From Fomitopsis serialis (lineage: Eukaryota; Basidiomycota; Agaricomycetes; Polyporales; Fomitopsidaceae), in contig NW_025955115.1 in the NCBI RefSeq assembly GCF_022376445.1, forward strand, positions 32,959-96,958: a stretch of DNA of 64,000 nucleotides, written 5' to 3'. Position 1 is the first letter of the stretch; every line of letters begins with the position of its first letter. Under the pieces are notes generated by a model. That model saw only the letters and a list, made by a program, of their open reading frames with translations. It made no database searches and was not told where the DNA came from. The position numbers were made by a program, and so were the translations under genes. Positions 23,977-35,777 of the stretch are shown here, piece after piece.

Positions 23977-26115
23977 AGCGAAGTCGAAGTCGAAGTGGCC
24001 CTACTACCTCCCAACTTGTTTGGGTCCGGCTTCCTTTCCACGTCGCGTCCTGTCGCGGATCAGATGACCACGATTCCAACAAGCGGCTTGTGGCCGGCGG
24101 GGACGGCCCGAGTTATCTAGCGCCCAGGCATCGTCATCGAATGCGAGTAATCTCCTTGTCTCCGACGGCTGCAGGACCTTCGCCGAGACGACGTACGTGC
24201 CCCCTTCGTTCATAAATACCAGAAGTGGTGACATGTTCAATCCCCATCTGTGCAACCAGACTCGTGCTTAGCGTCGAACCGTGGCGCTTGGCAGTACTTG
24301 CCGCAGTGAGGTGCAACGGTTTATAGCCTGTCGCACACTCCCTCGGTCAAAGTCGTCAAAGTCGCGACGTAGGCCCAGCCCGATACGCCTTCAAACGGCG
24401 CTGCACCGTTCATGCTGCGGTATCGTTGGCGATCGATGCCGGTGTAGTCGGGACGCGGGGTGTTCCAAGTCAGGTGTCCGTCATATGGAACCCTTCCCTT
24501 CGCCCTTGTACAACATTGATGCCATTATGGGATTCTCTAGTGTGCGGACGTCGCGTTGGTCGATCCACCTCCGGGAGGTAGCAAGGTAGCACCAAATCCT
24601 AGCGTCGTGCATAGAAATGAAGAGGTTCTCCGTGGCTCCCTGCATGTTTCCATTACTGTCGCACGGGAGACAACTGTCTCACTTTGAGGGTCGTGGGTGG
24701 CATCGATGAGTCTTCATTAGTGGAGGCGTATCTCGTTAGATATTTCACAGACACGTTCCCAAACCCATTCGGGCGTCATAAAACTCGTGTGCAATCCAAT
24801 GAGCCTGTAGCCCCTTACGCATATGCCCTGTCGATGCAATCCGAGCACAATTATTTGTCGATGATGTCAACTTAAGTGACAACGGTTTGACATTCCGTTA
24901 CCGAGGTTCCGCCTGCTATCCCCATGTTTCCCACTGAACTGGTTGGAGAGAGCTGTTTGTCTTTCTGAGGCGATTTTCTTGTCGTGCAGTCGCATGTACG
25001 ACATCCGCAGCGTCGTCCAGCTCTTTCATGATGCCTTTTTGTGCGCGACATTGATTGTGCAGCACGGAAAAAAGTGCGATGATGAACCCAAGGCCTTTAT
25101 CGTCGTGCATTCCGTCGGGGTTCTGTCCAGCTCTCCACCCGACGTGCTTCCCTTGTGCTGTCGCGCTGGCGTGCTTATGGCTACTTGTCCCGATCCCGAC
25201 TTCTGATGCTCTATCAATACTTCGCCACTGTGGCGAGAGAGTCATCTTCCTTCCGACCCTGCTCGACTCAAATGGCTCAGCCATGACCACCGTGATCGCG
25301 TGGGCCACTATGCCTCCGTCGCCGACCTCCGTTACATGTTCAGTGTCTTAAGCGTTCACCTTGGCGGGATGGAAAGTCCAGAAAGGGTTCTTAGCTCCTA
25401 GCTGCTGCTCCCTGCTCCAATGTTCCCTGTCTGAGGCGACTTGTGGCGGAATCTATCTCCCCAGAATGGGAGAGCTTCACATGTGCCACTCTCCCATTGC
25501 CACACCTTATCAGTCGGAACGACTCTGCTCACGCTTCGATTGACCAGCATCAGTGTTGTCCTGGTGGAAAAAATGCTGGTGTCCGTCTGTACATGAGCAC
25601 TTATTAAGGTATGGAGATCTGTGCAACGAATGACCGCCGCGACCGCCAGTATCTCGGTATGGGTACGCTATCAATCGACGCCGCGAGATACATCCACACA
25701 CTCCATCACCTACGGCATCGAGCGGATAGATGTTGGTACCACATATGATTATTACTGTTAATAGCGTTTATGTCCGTTTCACTTAGGTCGGAGTCGCAGC
25801 CAGGACACCACCATCGCGACATGGTCGCGACAGACACACCACTATGCTACGTCCACACAGTCGGGCGACGTAGCCGACAAGTTTCGATCCTCATAGGTCT
25901 CTGTGTCAGAGTGGTTTGCGATCGCTACAGGAGATCACGCAGTAGATGTTGATGATACACGAGGTGCATACCTTTTCTCCACAGCATGCCGTCTTACGTG
26001 ACCCCTACCTCCTGGTCATCACTTTGGCCTTTTTTGGTGGCTCACAATTCAGCTCATCAAGCAGAATATCCTTGTTGTGTCCACGGGGGTACATACATAT
26101 TGTGCATTACATGTC
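23977..26115. other. Spacer with a possible family relic
   Basis: No intact gene. On the minus strand at about 25,308-24,916 a frame holds a helical, charged stretch (GFIIALFSVLHNQCRAQKGIMKELDDAADVV) reminiscent of the family tails, but no cysteine cluster or start is present. The remainder shows nothing. Confidence 0.3.
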
Positions 26116-26675
26116 TCAGATGTCGGTCGTCCCCGCGAAATCCTCCAACTCTGCGATGAACTGCTCTAAGCACTTCCGTTCATAGGAAAGGACCGCGATG
26201 CGCGCATCAACTTGGCGCAATTCCTCCTTCGCTGCATAGTACAGAGACGTCTCCTCCCCCCATCGCGGCCGGGCCCGCCAGCAAATCCAGTCGTCTTAGC
26301 TGCCGGCTGACTCTCGATGTCGAGGGCGGCTGCGGAAAGCCGGGTTGATCTGTTGGGCATGTGGGCGGTGTTCGCGGAAAAACTAGGCAGGGGAGTTGTC
26401 GCTAGGTTCAAGCTCTCGTTTGACACATGAGAAACGTTCGGGGGCTCCTTGCGCCCACGTTTGGCCTGGCCCCTTCCCCCCCTGGTCACGTCGAGCTTAG
26501 ACATTGACGCCTATTGGACCTCTTGGGAGGAGCGCTCACCTTCGCGGGGCCCGTCGCGCGGGGCTACCAGACTCCACATACAGTTCAGCCTTTCATCTGT
26601 ACAACATTGGCAAGCAGACGATCCAGGAGGGACGTGACATCCCCCCTCGCGTGGCGCTGTGTGACAATTGTCGCA
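26116..26675 (-). pseudogene. Family member F, 3' half (Cys6 exon and coiled coil)
   Basis: C-terminal half of a gene whose 5' half lies at 47,318-46,670, separated by the 19.9-kb element. It starts at a splice acceptor (CTATCAG) with the cysteine exon: CDNC, eight residues, Cys, HVPPGSSA, Cys-QC-Cys, TDERLN, Cys-MW. A basic exon follows (QAKRGRKEPPN). The tail is ETSLYYAAKEELRQVDARIA followed by a second helical part ending at stop 26,116. It is closely related to the tail of member G. The tail lies one base out of frame with the preceding exon, apparently at a run of six C (26,256-26,261): decay or a homopolymer error. No promoter or N-terminus is present on this side of the element. Confidence 0.7.
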
Positions 26676-26692
26676 CTGATAGCCTCTACAGG
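26676..26692 (-). other. 3' end of the split intron of gene F
   Basis: Seventeen bases ending in CAG (minus strand), immediately before the cysteine exon. Together with 39 bases at 46,669-46,631 they make a 56-nt intron. The rejoined sequence has a CTGAC branch site about 16 bases before the acceptor. Confidence 0.7.
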
Positions 26693-26694
26693 TC
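26693..26694. other. Target-site duplication TC, left
   Basis: TC directly precedes the left terminal repeat and matches TC after the right one (46,631-46,632). Two bases alone could match by chance; the reconstituted intron is the stronger evidence. Confidence 0.55.
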
Positions 26695-26724
26695 CATCAG
26701 GAAAAACTCACTTGTCTTGACAAG
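26695..26724 (+). repeat. Left terminal inverted repeat
   Basis: Thirty bases starting CATCAGGAAAAACTCACTTG and ending CTTGACAAG. They match the reverse complement of 46,601-46,630 except at positions 14, 15, 21 and 26. Confidence 0.8.
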
Positions 26725-27270
26725 TGTATTAGGACCGTCATGGCTTGCAGACAGCACGACTCTTGGCAAGACAAGTCTCTGCTTTATGTGCTTGGACAGG
26801 ACAGCCAGTACTTAAATATAAGATTTACTTTGTGCTTTCAGTATGTTGATGCAGGCAGACATTCTAAGCCTTGCTGACCTTGCATGTCATATATGACACT
26901 GCTTGCTAGCCAGGACGCATGGACCTTGTAGGTACATATCAGGGTACCCATGGCTTTCAAAAGCATTTGAGTCTTGTGGTACTTCTTACAATCAATACAA
27001 ATCAATCGGAATTGAAACCGCGTTATCATTAAACAGGTGAGAAGTTGTTACACTTTGACGAAAAATTATACAAAGCACGACGGAGCGCGACACGGCGACA
27101 GATGACATAACACTGATCTACATAGATAGCCCCAACCCTGTTCCATGCAGTTGTACCAGTAGTAGATATTCTAAAGACTGGTCAGGCAACGTTCTTGAAT
27201 CTAGAATAATGAATGCAAAGCATGCTCACCGAGGAAATGGGCATTGGTTGAGGTACGCAGATGCTGGGGC
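26725..27270. other. Left subterminal region of the element
   Basis: AT-rich, gene-free DNA with further CTTGGCAAG (26,762-26,770) and related words, and GTACTT motifs. CACTA-type elements usually carry short repeats like these near their ends as transposase binding sites; that role here is inference. Confidence 0.5.
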
Positions 27271-30240
27271 TCACGCATCATCGGAGGGGTCTTGGGGACC
27301 TTCTTCTGGATAAATCAGCGCACAAATGTTGATCAGTTTGGCCCTGTATTTCAGGTACAGATGAACTCACCGTCATGAGGAGCAGAACCTTCAGCGTCGA
27401 TCTCCGGCTCAACTGCTGCACGACGATCTACATGTGTGTTGTTGTTAGGTACTCATGAATTGATCTGACAAACTTACTGCCGGTCTGCCTTGTCGACGAC
27501 GAAGACGACGGCTTCGTGGCGGCCTTCGCAGACGAAGACGACGGCTTCGTGGCGGCCTTCGCAGACGAAGACGACGGCTTCGCGGCAGCCTTCGCAGCCT
27601 TTGTTGTCGCAGTAGTGTCGCCGACCTCGATATCACTCCAAGCGATGAATTGCTCGCCAATGCTGCTACCGGCGTCGTCATCATCTTGCGCGTCCTTCTT
27701 CGGGGCTTTGTGTTCGTCGACTAGGGCACTGGAGCAACAGTTAGATACACATTTATTGACCGTAGCCAGAATATAAACTTACCTGACATTGGTCCAGATC
27801 ATCTCCTTCAGCAACTGGTATGCCGCCGGTGCGTTGTGCTTGAACTGATCCAAGATCCCCATGACATTGCCCCACCTATGCACGCATCAGGTATAAACAC
27901 AGCTAGACGGAGATATAACTCACTTAGGAGCGTACAGCTTGTTAGAGAATTGATGAGTCCCTGTGGCTATGTCCACCAACGCCGCCTCAATCTAGGAAAC
28001 ATTGTTCAATTATTGGCAGCACTGCGCACGAAGGTGAACACCGCTTACCGCGTTGCAGACGATGGCTATGAGATTGTCGGGAACCTCACTGAAGCGATCG
28101 TACGCCGCGACCGACGCAGTGTCCCTGTGTCCGTGGAACCAGTGCTGCACAATGACGTCGGACAGCGCCCTGTGCTGGAACGGTTTCTTGCGGTTCACAA
28201 CGCTCGCCTGTGGGTCACTTCAAGTGCACACATCAACAGTAGTTAGCTACTGACATACCTTCATGTCGACCTCATGAGGTTCGTCCGACTGCCAGGCGAT
28301 GTCGATGTCGCCGAAAATGAAGTTTTGCATCGAGTACTTGCCCTGTGTGTTGGACTTGAGGAGGAACGTTGCAGCCGCGACTCTCCGCTGCGTCGAGAGG
28401 CTGCCGAGGCCGTAAGCGTTGTCGACGACGGTCTTCGCCTTCTTCTTGACCTCGTTTCGGAGCTGAGACGCGCCCGTCCATACCTGCAAAAAGAGACTAA
28501 GATTGTATGGTGTGATTTGAACCGACGTACTTACAACGCTGGCGACCATCTTGCGAAGGTTGTTGTTGCCTTTCGCTCTCAGGGTCTTGAACCCACTGAC
28601 AAGGTACGCTATCTTCTTACCGTCCTCGGCGCGATGTTTGCGAGCATCCCTCAGGGCTCTCTTGATGACCCTGTGTTTGTCGGGGAGCTGGCTGCTATTC
28701 TGCATCTTCTCGGCGGTCCATGCATGATTGAGGGAGAGGCGGAGGCGGAGATACATCTGTGAGCACGTAACGACCGGCCTGAGGGTCTCCGGGATGTCCC
28801 TGGCCTGCGCACGGCGACGACCTTCAGACTTTGGCCTGTCCGCGCTGCCGCGGCTGCGTCTGCCTCCCTTGCCTTTGGAACGCTGGGTCTTGCCCTTAGG
28901 GGCCTTGACAACCTGCAGAACATGGCGGTTAGAGCGATGGACTTGGGACAGTTGACTTACTATCACGTCATCCCCACTGTCCTCGTCCGTCCCTTCGTCC
29001 TCGCTGCTTTCCTCCGACACCTCGTCGCTGTCACTGCTGAGCTCGTCGTCTTCTTCCACCTCGTCCACCTCTGTCCCCGTCTCGTTCTCCGACTCGGTGT
29101 CGGTGTCCAACCAGTCGCTCCGCTTCTTCGGCTTCTTCTTCTTCTCGATCGTTGTACCCTTGCCCTTGTTCTTGTCGACCACGTTCTGCATAATCTACGT
29201 CAAAATAAGTATCTACTGAGATCAATGCGCACCTTGACCCTTTTTGGAGGTGAGTCAATTACGACAGCGTCCATGCGCAACACCTTCTTGCCTTTGGCCG
29301 GCTGTGTGACAGCAGGTCGACGCTCTTCGCCGTCATCGGACGCACTGTCCCGGTCATCCCGGTTGTTCCGCTGCTTCGCCTTTGAAGCTTTGTTTCCCTT
29401 CGCCGAGGACGAGCGATTCTCACCTACGATATGAGTCACAGATTAGCTGACCGTCTAACGGAATACCCACGTACCGAGAGCCCTCGCAAGGCTACGCTCG
29501 TCTGGGTCGAGCGTCGGCCGCGTCCCGTCGTCTGGATCATCCTCAACCTCAGGTTTGTCCGTCGATTTCTTGCCATACGCAGGCCTTGGTTTAGGTTTGG
29601 CTTGCGATCGAGCTGCATTAGTAGTTGCCGGAGATGTCAGCTAGTATCGGACTCACCGCGCGGAGGCGCAGCGTCCATCTCTGTCTCCTCGGGCTCCACT
29701 TGCATTGCCTCCTCCTCCTCCTCTTCGACAAGCTCGTCCTGTTCTTCATCATCGCTGGACCTGATCTCCTTGTTCTTCTTCAGCTTCTTACGCCTCGGTT
29801 GCTCATCCTCGTCCTCGTCGTCCTCTCCGCCAGACGCATTCTCAGCGAGCAACATAGCGGTGCTTGTTTTATGAATGTCTATCGTCAGTTCAGCCATTAG
29901 TTCTGTTTCGTCCATCCCAACCCATGTGAATTGGGCACTCACTGGCTCGACGTTCGGCGGCCGCCTGCTTCTCGGCCTGCTCCATCTTCGCTTTCAGCCT
30001 GTCATACGTCCGCTTCTCGGACGGGGACAGAACGTCGGGCTGAGAGGTCTGGCCATCTCTCTCTGGTGTTTCCAGCCTGCTGCGCTTGGAGCCCGCGGCA
30101 CCCTTCGATAAGGCTTTCGTGGCGGTTGCCTTCTTAGCAGCCGGCGCTGACTTGGCAGCAGCCCGACCAGTCTTAGCCTTCGTGGTCGGCTGGCCGCCAG
30201 ACTGGCGTGCGGCATTGCGGAGAGACTGTCGGGTAGCCAT
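27271..30240 (-). CDS. DUF6532-domain protein (cargo)
   Basis: Multi-exon gene with ATG at 30,240 (MATRQSLRNAARQSGG). The first ~400 residues are low-complexity, alternating Lys/Ala/Ser- and Asp/Glu-rich with nuclear-signal-like clusters (RRKKLKKNKE, KKKKPKKRSD). The globular part (about 28,780-27,790) matches what I know of basidiomycete DUF6532: a helical block with MYLRLRLSLNHAW, then LRNEVKKKAKTVVDNAYGL, then FQHRALSDVIVQHWF and VPDNLIAIVCNA. The C-terminus carries a three-fold 11-residue repeat AKAATKPSSSS, and two short exons ending EEGPQDPSDDA. DUF6532 has no known activity; the family is expanded in Agaricomycetes and is common near repeats. Exon joins in the domain look in phase; the acidic region was not fully verified. 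Confidence 0.65.
27498..27596 (-). repeat. 33-bp coding tandem repeat, 3 copies
   Basis: Three 33-bp units inside the last large exon of the DUF6532 gene encode AKAATKPSSSS on the minus strand. The last unit has small changes. Confidence 0.85.
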
Positions 30241-30307
30241 TCAGAGGTGCAGTACATTCACTGGGAGCGAGAGCTGAGTGTTGAACGGTGAAAATAGGTA
30301 TCAGATA

Positions 30308-30353
30308 ACGCACCGTGTGAGCGGACTCTGACGCACCGTGTGAGCGGACTCTG
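30308..30353. repeat. 23-bp direct duplication
   Basis: Two adjacent identical copies of a 23-base unit starting ACGCACCGTGTGAGCGGAC. Confidence 0.85.
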
Positions 30354-30844
30354 ACTCACCGCGGGATGAGGTTCTGGAAGTCTTCCGCTGGTCGTAGCAG
30401 TAGTGCGAGCCTGGTCGGAGGATGATGGAAGCCAAGGGCACGAGCATGGGACCGCACTGCGCAGGCATGAGCACATGAGATTCGCGGCTGGTTGAAGTTC
30501 TGGAAGCCTTCGGAGACGCGGTGTTGTTAGCGCTGAATAGAAACTACACAGTTGATCTACGTAAGCCTTACGAAACTTGACGTGCAGGCTGCGAGGTCCC
30601 AGCTTCAAGAACCTTACTTACCTCAAGATTTAAGAATTCATTTGCCGCAACCATTCGCTGGAACGGAACGATGAAGTAATCTTGAGGCACCACGAACACA
30701 AGCATAATGCAAGCATATTCTTCCGACGATCAACTACACTATTTTCTGCTACTGTACAAGCTATCATCCGCCCACCACCAGCAGTCAATGATGGCCTTAC
30801 CTATTGTGTTCGCTACGCGTTAAGACACGGCAACCGGACCACTC

Positions 30845-31130
30845 ACCGGCGCACGGGCGCACAATGCTTCCGCGGCAATCCGCACGGAGGCGTGGGCGAG
30901 CGAAGGCAAGGCGGAGGCCACAGTGCGTCTGAGTGAGCCAAAGTGAGGGAGCAATCAGACCCGCCGAGTAGGCAACAGGACTAGCACCGGCGCACAATGG
31001 TTCCGCGGCAATCCGCACGGAGGCGTGGCAATCCGCACGGACGCGTGGGCGAGCGAAGGCAAGGCGGTGGCCACAGTGTGTCTGAGTGAGCCAAAGTGAG
31101 TGAGTGATCAGACCCGCCGATTAGGCACGG
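30845..31130. repeat. Imperfect ~130-bp tandem duplication
   Basis: The block from ACCGGCGCA to CAGACCCGCCGA recurs about 140 bases on. The second copy contains an extra internal duplication of CAATCCGCACGGAGGCGTGG. Differences between copies are few, so the event is recent. Confidence 0.75.
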
Positions 31131-32409
31131 TCGCTCATGCTCGTCGAGCAGCAGCTGATCTCCGTCGATCGATCGCAGCGAGAGGGCGCAGGCTGTTGCC
31201 AACTTACCGAATGGCACGCGCAAATAGCTATCTGGGACGGGCTGACGGCGCACGAGGGATGACGATTACGGGCAGTTGAGAGATCGGGATTGCTAGCGCG
31301 ATCACGAGCAGACAGGACAGATGTTCGTAGCAGCCAAGTGAGTTGTCAAATGGAGAGTGCATTTGGGAAGGCAGTCGGGTCGGCGGGTGGTGTAGCGTGA
31401 ACGGTCCAGAGGTGGGGAGCAGCCGAGCATCTTCCGCAGACCCCTGTTGAGTTAGATCGCCAGGGAGGCCCACAGAGAAGAGATGATTGACTGCGCCTGG
31501 ATGCTCTCGTGGCGGTCCGCCGAGACTGGCAGTGTCATGCGAGGCGCGGACAGTCTCGCCAGTGATTCCAGCCAGCGAGTCCAGTGGCGCAAGTCTTGCT
31601 GCACTTGCTGCTGGTACCGGCGGCAGTGCCGGACATGGGCGTAAAGGTTAGGTGAGGTATGCACGGGGGCACGGACCAGCAGGGAAGGCGCTGAGGTGAG
31701 GATACGAGGAGAGGCTGAGCTGCAGCTCGCGTTCGCGCTGGGAAGTCTGTCGGTCGGCATATAGCAACTTCGCGGTGCACAATGTACGAGAGCGGGGGCG
31801 CATAACGCGAGGGTACGGGTGACGGTAGAGGGTAATGAACCGGAGTGCTTACTCTGTTTGCTACTCCTCGCGCCTCCATCCGACCATGCTTCCTTTCGCA
31901 CTTGAGCTTTCCTAGCGCAGCCCTCCACATGATTGCCCGTCTCCGCCGTGGGCGCGTTCGTTGAGTGCGTTCGTTGAGTGCGTCTAGATGTCCCTGTGCA
32001 CGCGTCAACCGGGTGGTGTTTCCTCTGGCAGCCTCGCCGCGCGTGTTGGCGTGACCGTATCAGCTTTTCCGAGCTTGCCGTGGGAGGGGCAGCGGCGATT
32101 TGGCGACGGGGCGCACGGTAATTCCGCTCAACCTGGTAGGCGTCTTGCAGGCTGTCCGCGCGAGAGACGTAGGGACGAGAGTTGAGGACAGCTGAAGAAA
32201 CGATACAAATTAGAGGATAAATGAGACATAAGAAACGGACACAAGAAGCGAATCAAGTTGCAGATCACGAGACCACGCCTGGCGCCCTTCATTGAAGCGT
32301 TGCAGATGAGAGATTCAGAAAGAGCGAGGCACAGCGAAAGACGGTGGTCTTTGCAAGTACTCATTGTTGAATTAGTAGTCCACGTATTAGAATTACTACA
32401 AAAATGTGT

Positions 32410-35400
32410 CTATCTGAAGTGATTGCTGGAAACCCAGCCATTACGATCGTCTGCAGTCCATTTACACATCTCCCGGTCTGATTGTAAAACGATGGATGCC
32501 GAGTGCCAGTATAATGCATGTTAAAATGTGTGAAGTCGCAGGAAGGAAAGACGGCAAATTCACCGTGTCGAAGTGGAATGATGAGGCCTGGCTCCACAAG
32601 ACACAACTCACCGCCGTCAAATTCACCAATTGGCAAGACAAGGCATACACCGTCATCTTTGCTGTCTCTGTGGGCTCGAGTGACAACGTTGAGGTTGACC
32701 ACTAGTCCGACGAACGGGCTGACCACCGAGACGTTATTACCAGGTAGAATAGCGGCCGTAGCTTCAAGCGTTCGTATTCCCCTGGCAAGAACATTTGAAG
32801 CTAAAATCGTATACGTTACCCACACACATTGTGATTCAAGATTGCATTGCTTACCTGGTCATCTATCCAACCGAACACGTCTGCGAAGACACTTTTGAGG
32901 GACTGGTAGACTGTCTGGTGGTCTTCCATGTCCCTCGACATGTACGGTAAAAATTGACCATGGTTGGTTGAGTACAACCCGCTCTGCTCAGCAGAGCGGG
33001 AGGGATGTCCGCAGGCGCAGAATGTCCCTGTCGAAGAGTTGTCACGAGCGACCAGCTGCAGATCACTGAGGTACATACCTGTGTACAGTGACGGTTGTAC
33101 CATGAGAAATGGATCGCTTCAAATGTTCGTTCGCCGGTCGCTGAGTTTGCGTCTGCAGTCTTGAAAGGGTCTGAATTGAAGCTTGCAAGGAGACGGTCGA
33201 TTAGAGTCCGTTTCATGGTATCCGGCATCGACGTGCAGATGCTGGCAACCAACGAGTGATCCACGCCTCGAATGGTTAGGACATCCCTGCTAGAGACGGT
33301 GAGTTATTGCACAACAAACACGAGAATGTTACGCACACTATCGTGTTCGTTGGCACGCGAATGTAAGCCTCAGGATGGGCTCTCTCCCCGCCTGTGTACG
33401 CAGTTTGAAGCTTGGGTAAATATTCTGCAGTTAGCCACGTCCAAGGGAATATCTGTGTTGGACACTATACCTGAGCGTCGAAATCTTGTAGACTTACTGG
33501 TGCACTCGCTTTGCTAGCGAGTGAACGCGCGTTCTCTGTCCACGCTATGTTCTGCTCCTTGTCACGGGGGGCGGGATACCGTCTGTTTGTGTCGGTTTGA
33601 GCGTCATAGGACGTGAGAATGAGTTGGCCGTGTGGCGATGGAACAGGTTCCGGGGCGCAACTACTATGACGAGAGAGCGGAGATGGTAGCGTCTGCGCCG
33701 GAGACAGAGACGATAGAGATGATAAGGGAGACAGAGGAGGAAGGGGAGAGTGTGATGGTGGCCCATCCAGTCTGTCATCCACCGGTTGCAGGGTTTGCAC
33801 TGACGACGTTGCAACGGCAGGTGAATCGACCAGGACGGCTTGATTGCAAGGCTCCCAAGCAGTATGCATCCTTGGAACAAGTTTGAACGAACTGTAAGAG
33901 TTGTGAGCATATGAATGTTAACTTACACTGCTCGGATAGCGACTTACTTGAACTTGAGAGTGTCAAAAACACATCGTTGCGATCCAGGACAAGGGTAGAG
34001 GTCGGTCGGCCTGTCTTAGACATTGGGAATAGGTCTTCAAACATCGTCGGGTAGTGCTTTTGTACGAGTGATACAGTTGGGATCACCGTGTCCTTCACCA
34101 TTCGTCCCGTCCGTGAGTCTGTGTGCTTATTAGTCGACCGCTCTTCTCAGGCTGAAGATGCTTACCATCCGGCCATCGTAGCATGTTGCCTATGTCCTGG
34201 GCGGAATGGCCATCAATCGCGCCCAAAGGAACCCTGAGGTTCTGGATGGCGATCATGACTAGTAGATACACTGAGCCTGGCCGATTCATTCTTGTTTAGC
34301 ACTCATCTAAGACGTTTCTACCGGACTTACCTCCTCCCGCCACGAATGCAAATTTGCTACCCATTGCAATCCAGTCAAGGAATGTTCTCTTCGCGACGGT
34401 CTTCTTTTCCTCCAGCTCCGCTTGCCAAATGTCGGTATTGGTGAGGCCGGGTTCAGCCTGTCTCAAGCTTGCAAAAGGACATTGGTAAGCTCATCAACAA
34501 AGAAACAGAAGGGCATAGTACGTACTCGCTACAGCGGCATGCAAGCTGGATGAGTCGCAACATGACTACAAAGTCGGAGGTTGCGTCGTCTTTCAAAGCC
34601 ATTGCGCATCGTTTGGTGAGGTTGGTCAAAGAATCGTCTGCTCGGGCCGCACAACTTTGCGAACCGATTACTGAGACAGTGCCGACGTGCATGGACTTAC
34701 AGCAGTCCACAACGCCCTGAACCGCCAGGTTGCTTGTGAGCTTCGTGAAGAAATTGTGAACAGTGGCCTTCGAGGACTGTGACGGTGCCGTTAGTTGGTC
34801 TGATTCCCATACCAGATTCGCGGCGCCCGCATGAGAGAAGTTGAAACCTCCGCGCCAGCACGGCGAGCGGGACCGTCGGCGTAGGACATCTCGGCGATGA
34901 GAGGATCGGGGGACTGGATTGCTTTTGTGGCAAGCATACGGTGGTTGAGTAACTCTATGGCGTGACCGCGTCTGCCTGGTTGGTCCAACCGTGCCGGGGC
35001 CCGAGGTATCGTCGGCCTGAGTGGTCACTTTTCAGAGTACTGGCATCAAATACTGGACCGCTAATAAAGAAAAGATTAAGCTCACCGGCCCCATTGTCTG
35101 CGGTGTTACCATGCTGCACTTCATTCCATAGCCGTCGAGTTTGCGCGCGAGTCTGGCGTTGAGTCGGCACTGAAGACCGAGAAGACCCAGCGGACGTTCC
35201 GCTGCCAGGGTCCACTGTACAATGAGACGTTGATCAGTGACGCTGCATCGAAGTCAATTGTTATAAGTACCTGTCTCAATCGGAGGGTTCTTGGGAACAT
35301 TCGAAACGCCTTGTAATCGTGCCAGCAAGCCTGCCAAGACTTGGTTGAGATGCGTAGTGTTGCTCAGCAGCTGGATCAAACAATTCTGTTCGTCAATAGT

Positions 35401-35433
35401 GATCCAACAATTGTCGCTGTTGAAACCGGCCAT
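32410..35433 (-). pseudogene. 2OG-Fe(II) oxygenase-like protein, frameshifted (cargo)
   Basis: Multi-exon gene; exon 1 is 35,433-35,271 and exon 2 is 35,214-35,086. The N-terminal part has helices and a QTRAQTRRLWNE linker. The middle has FLDWIAMGSKFAFVAGGGS, Pro/Ser-rich sequence and DKEQNIAWTENARSLASK. Then come CTSMPDTMKRTLIDRLLASF and IHFSWYNRHC. The C-terminus is a double-stranded beta-helix: VVNLNVVTRAHRDSKDDG with the His-x-Asp iron pair, GGELCLVEP, and FPSCDFTHFNMHYTG with the distal His. This layout matches an agaricomycete protein group distantly resembling TET/JBP-type dioxygenases (recalled, not searched). Near 32,507 the frame slips one base: the expected SDREMCKWTADDRNGW continues in the next frame to a stop at 32,410. 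Another slip is possible near 32,770. The substrate is unknown. Confidence 0.6.
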
Positions 35434-35777
35434 AATCCAAGTAGATGTGAGCTGAGAAAAAAAGCAGTGAGCTAATACTAGATGCTCGGTGTAGCGATAC
35501 TGACGAGAGGCGCCCAACACTCGTGAGGGCCGAATGAATGCAGTATTTGATTTGAACATCATTCAGAATGAACCACACAATTATATAGACAGCTCAACAC
35601 AAACTGAGACGATAGGATGGTACAAGCGACAGAACACGACATATACTACACACAGCGATGGAAAGCGATGGAAGACGGAAAACGATGGGACGATGTCAAA
35701 GCGACGTGAGAGAATGAGGGCACAACCGATAGATATGTAGACAACAACCGTCCTTCTCCTGACTCCGCATCTAACGC
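35434..35777. other. Intergenic, no gene seen
   Basis: Short AT-rich spacer between the oxygenase-like gene start and the end of the 600-residue gene. It probably contains the oxygenase promoter. Confidence 0.4.

Larger units (their letters stand above)
30241..32409. other. Gene-free cargo spacer with duplications
   Basis: No gene is supported. It holds a 23-bp direct duplication at 30,308-30,353 and a ~130-bp duplication at 30,845-31,130. Between 31,200 and 32,200 the frames on both strands are unrelated to any family I know. Confidence 0.4.

Noticed and set aside
27445..27684. Arg-rich minus-strand frame RRPPRSRRLRLR
   Set aside because: It is a shifted reading of the AKAATKPSSSS repeat in the DUF6532 gene, whose frame is supported by flanking exons.
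28247..29191. A separate 314-codon gene inside the DUF6532 locus
   Set aside because: It is the central part of the DUF6532 gene with introns read through; in-frame GT-AG junctions link it to flanking exons.
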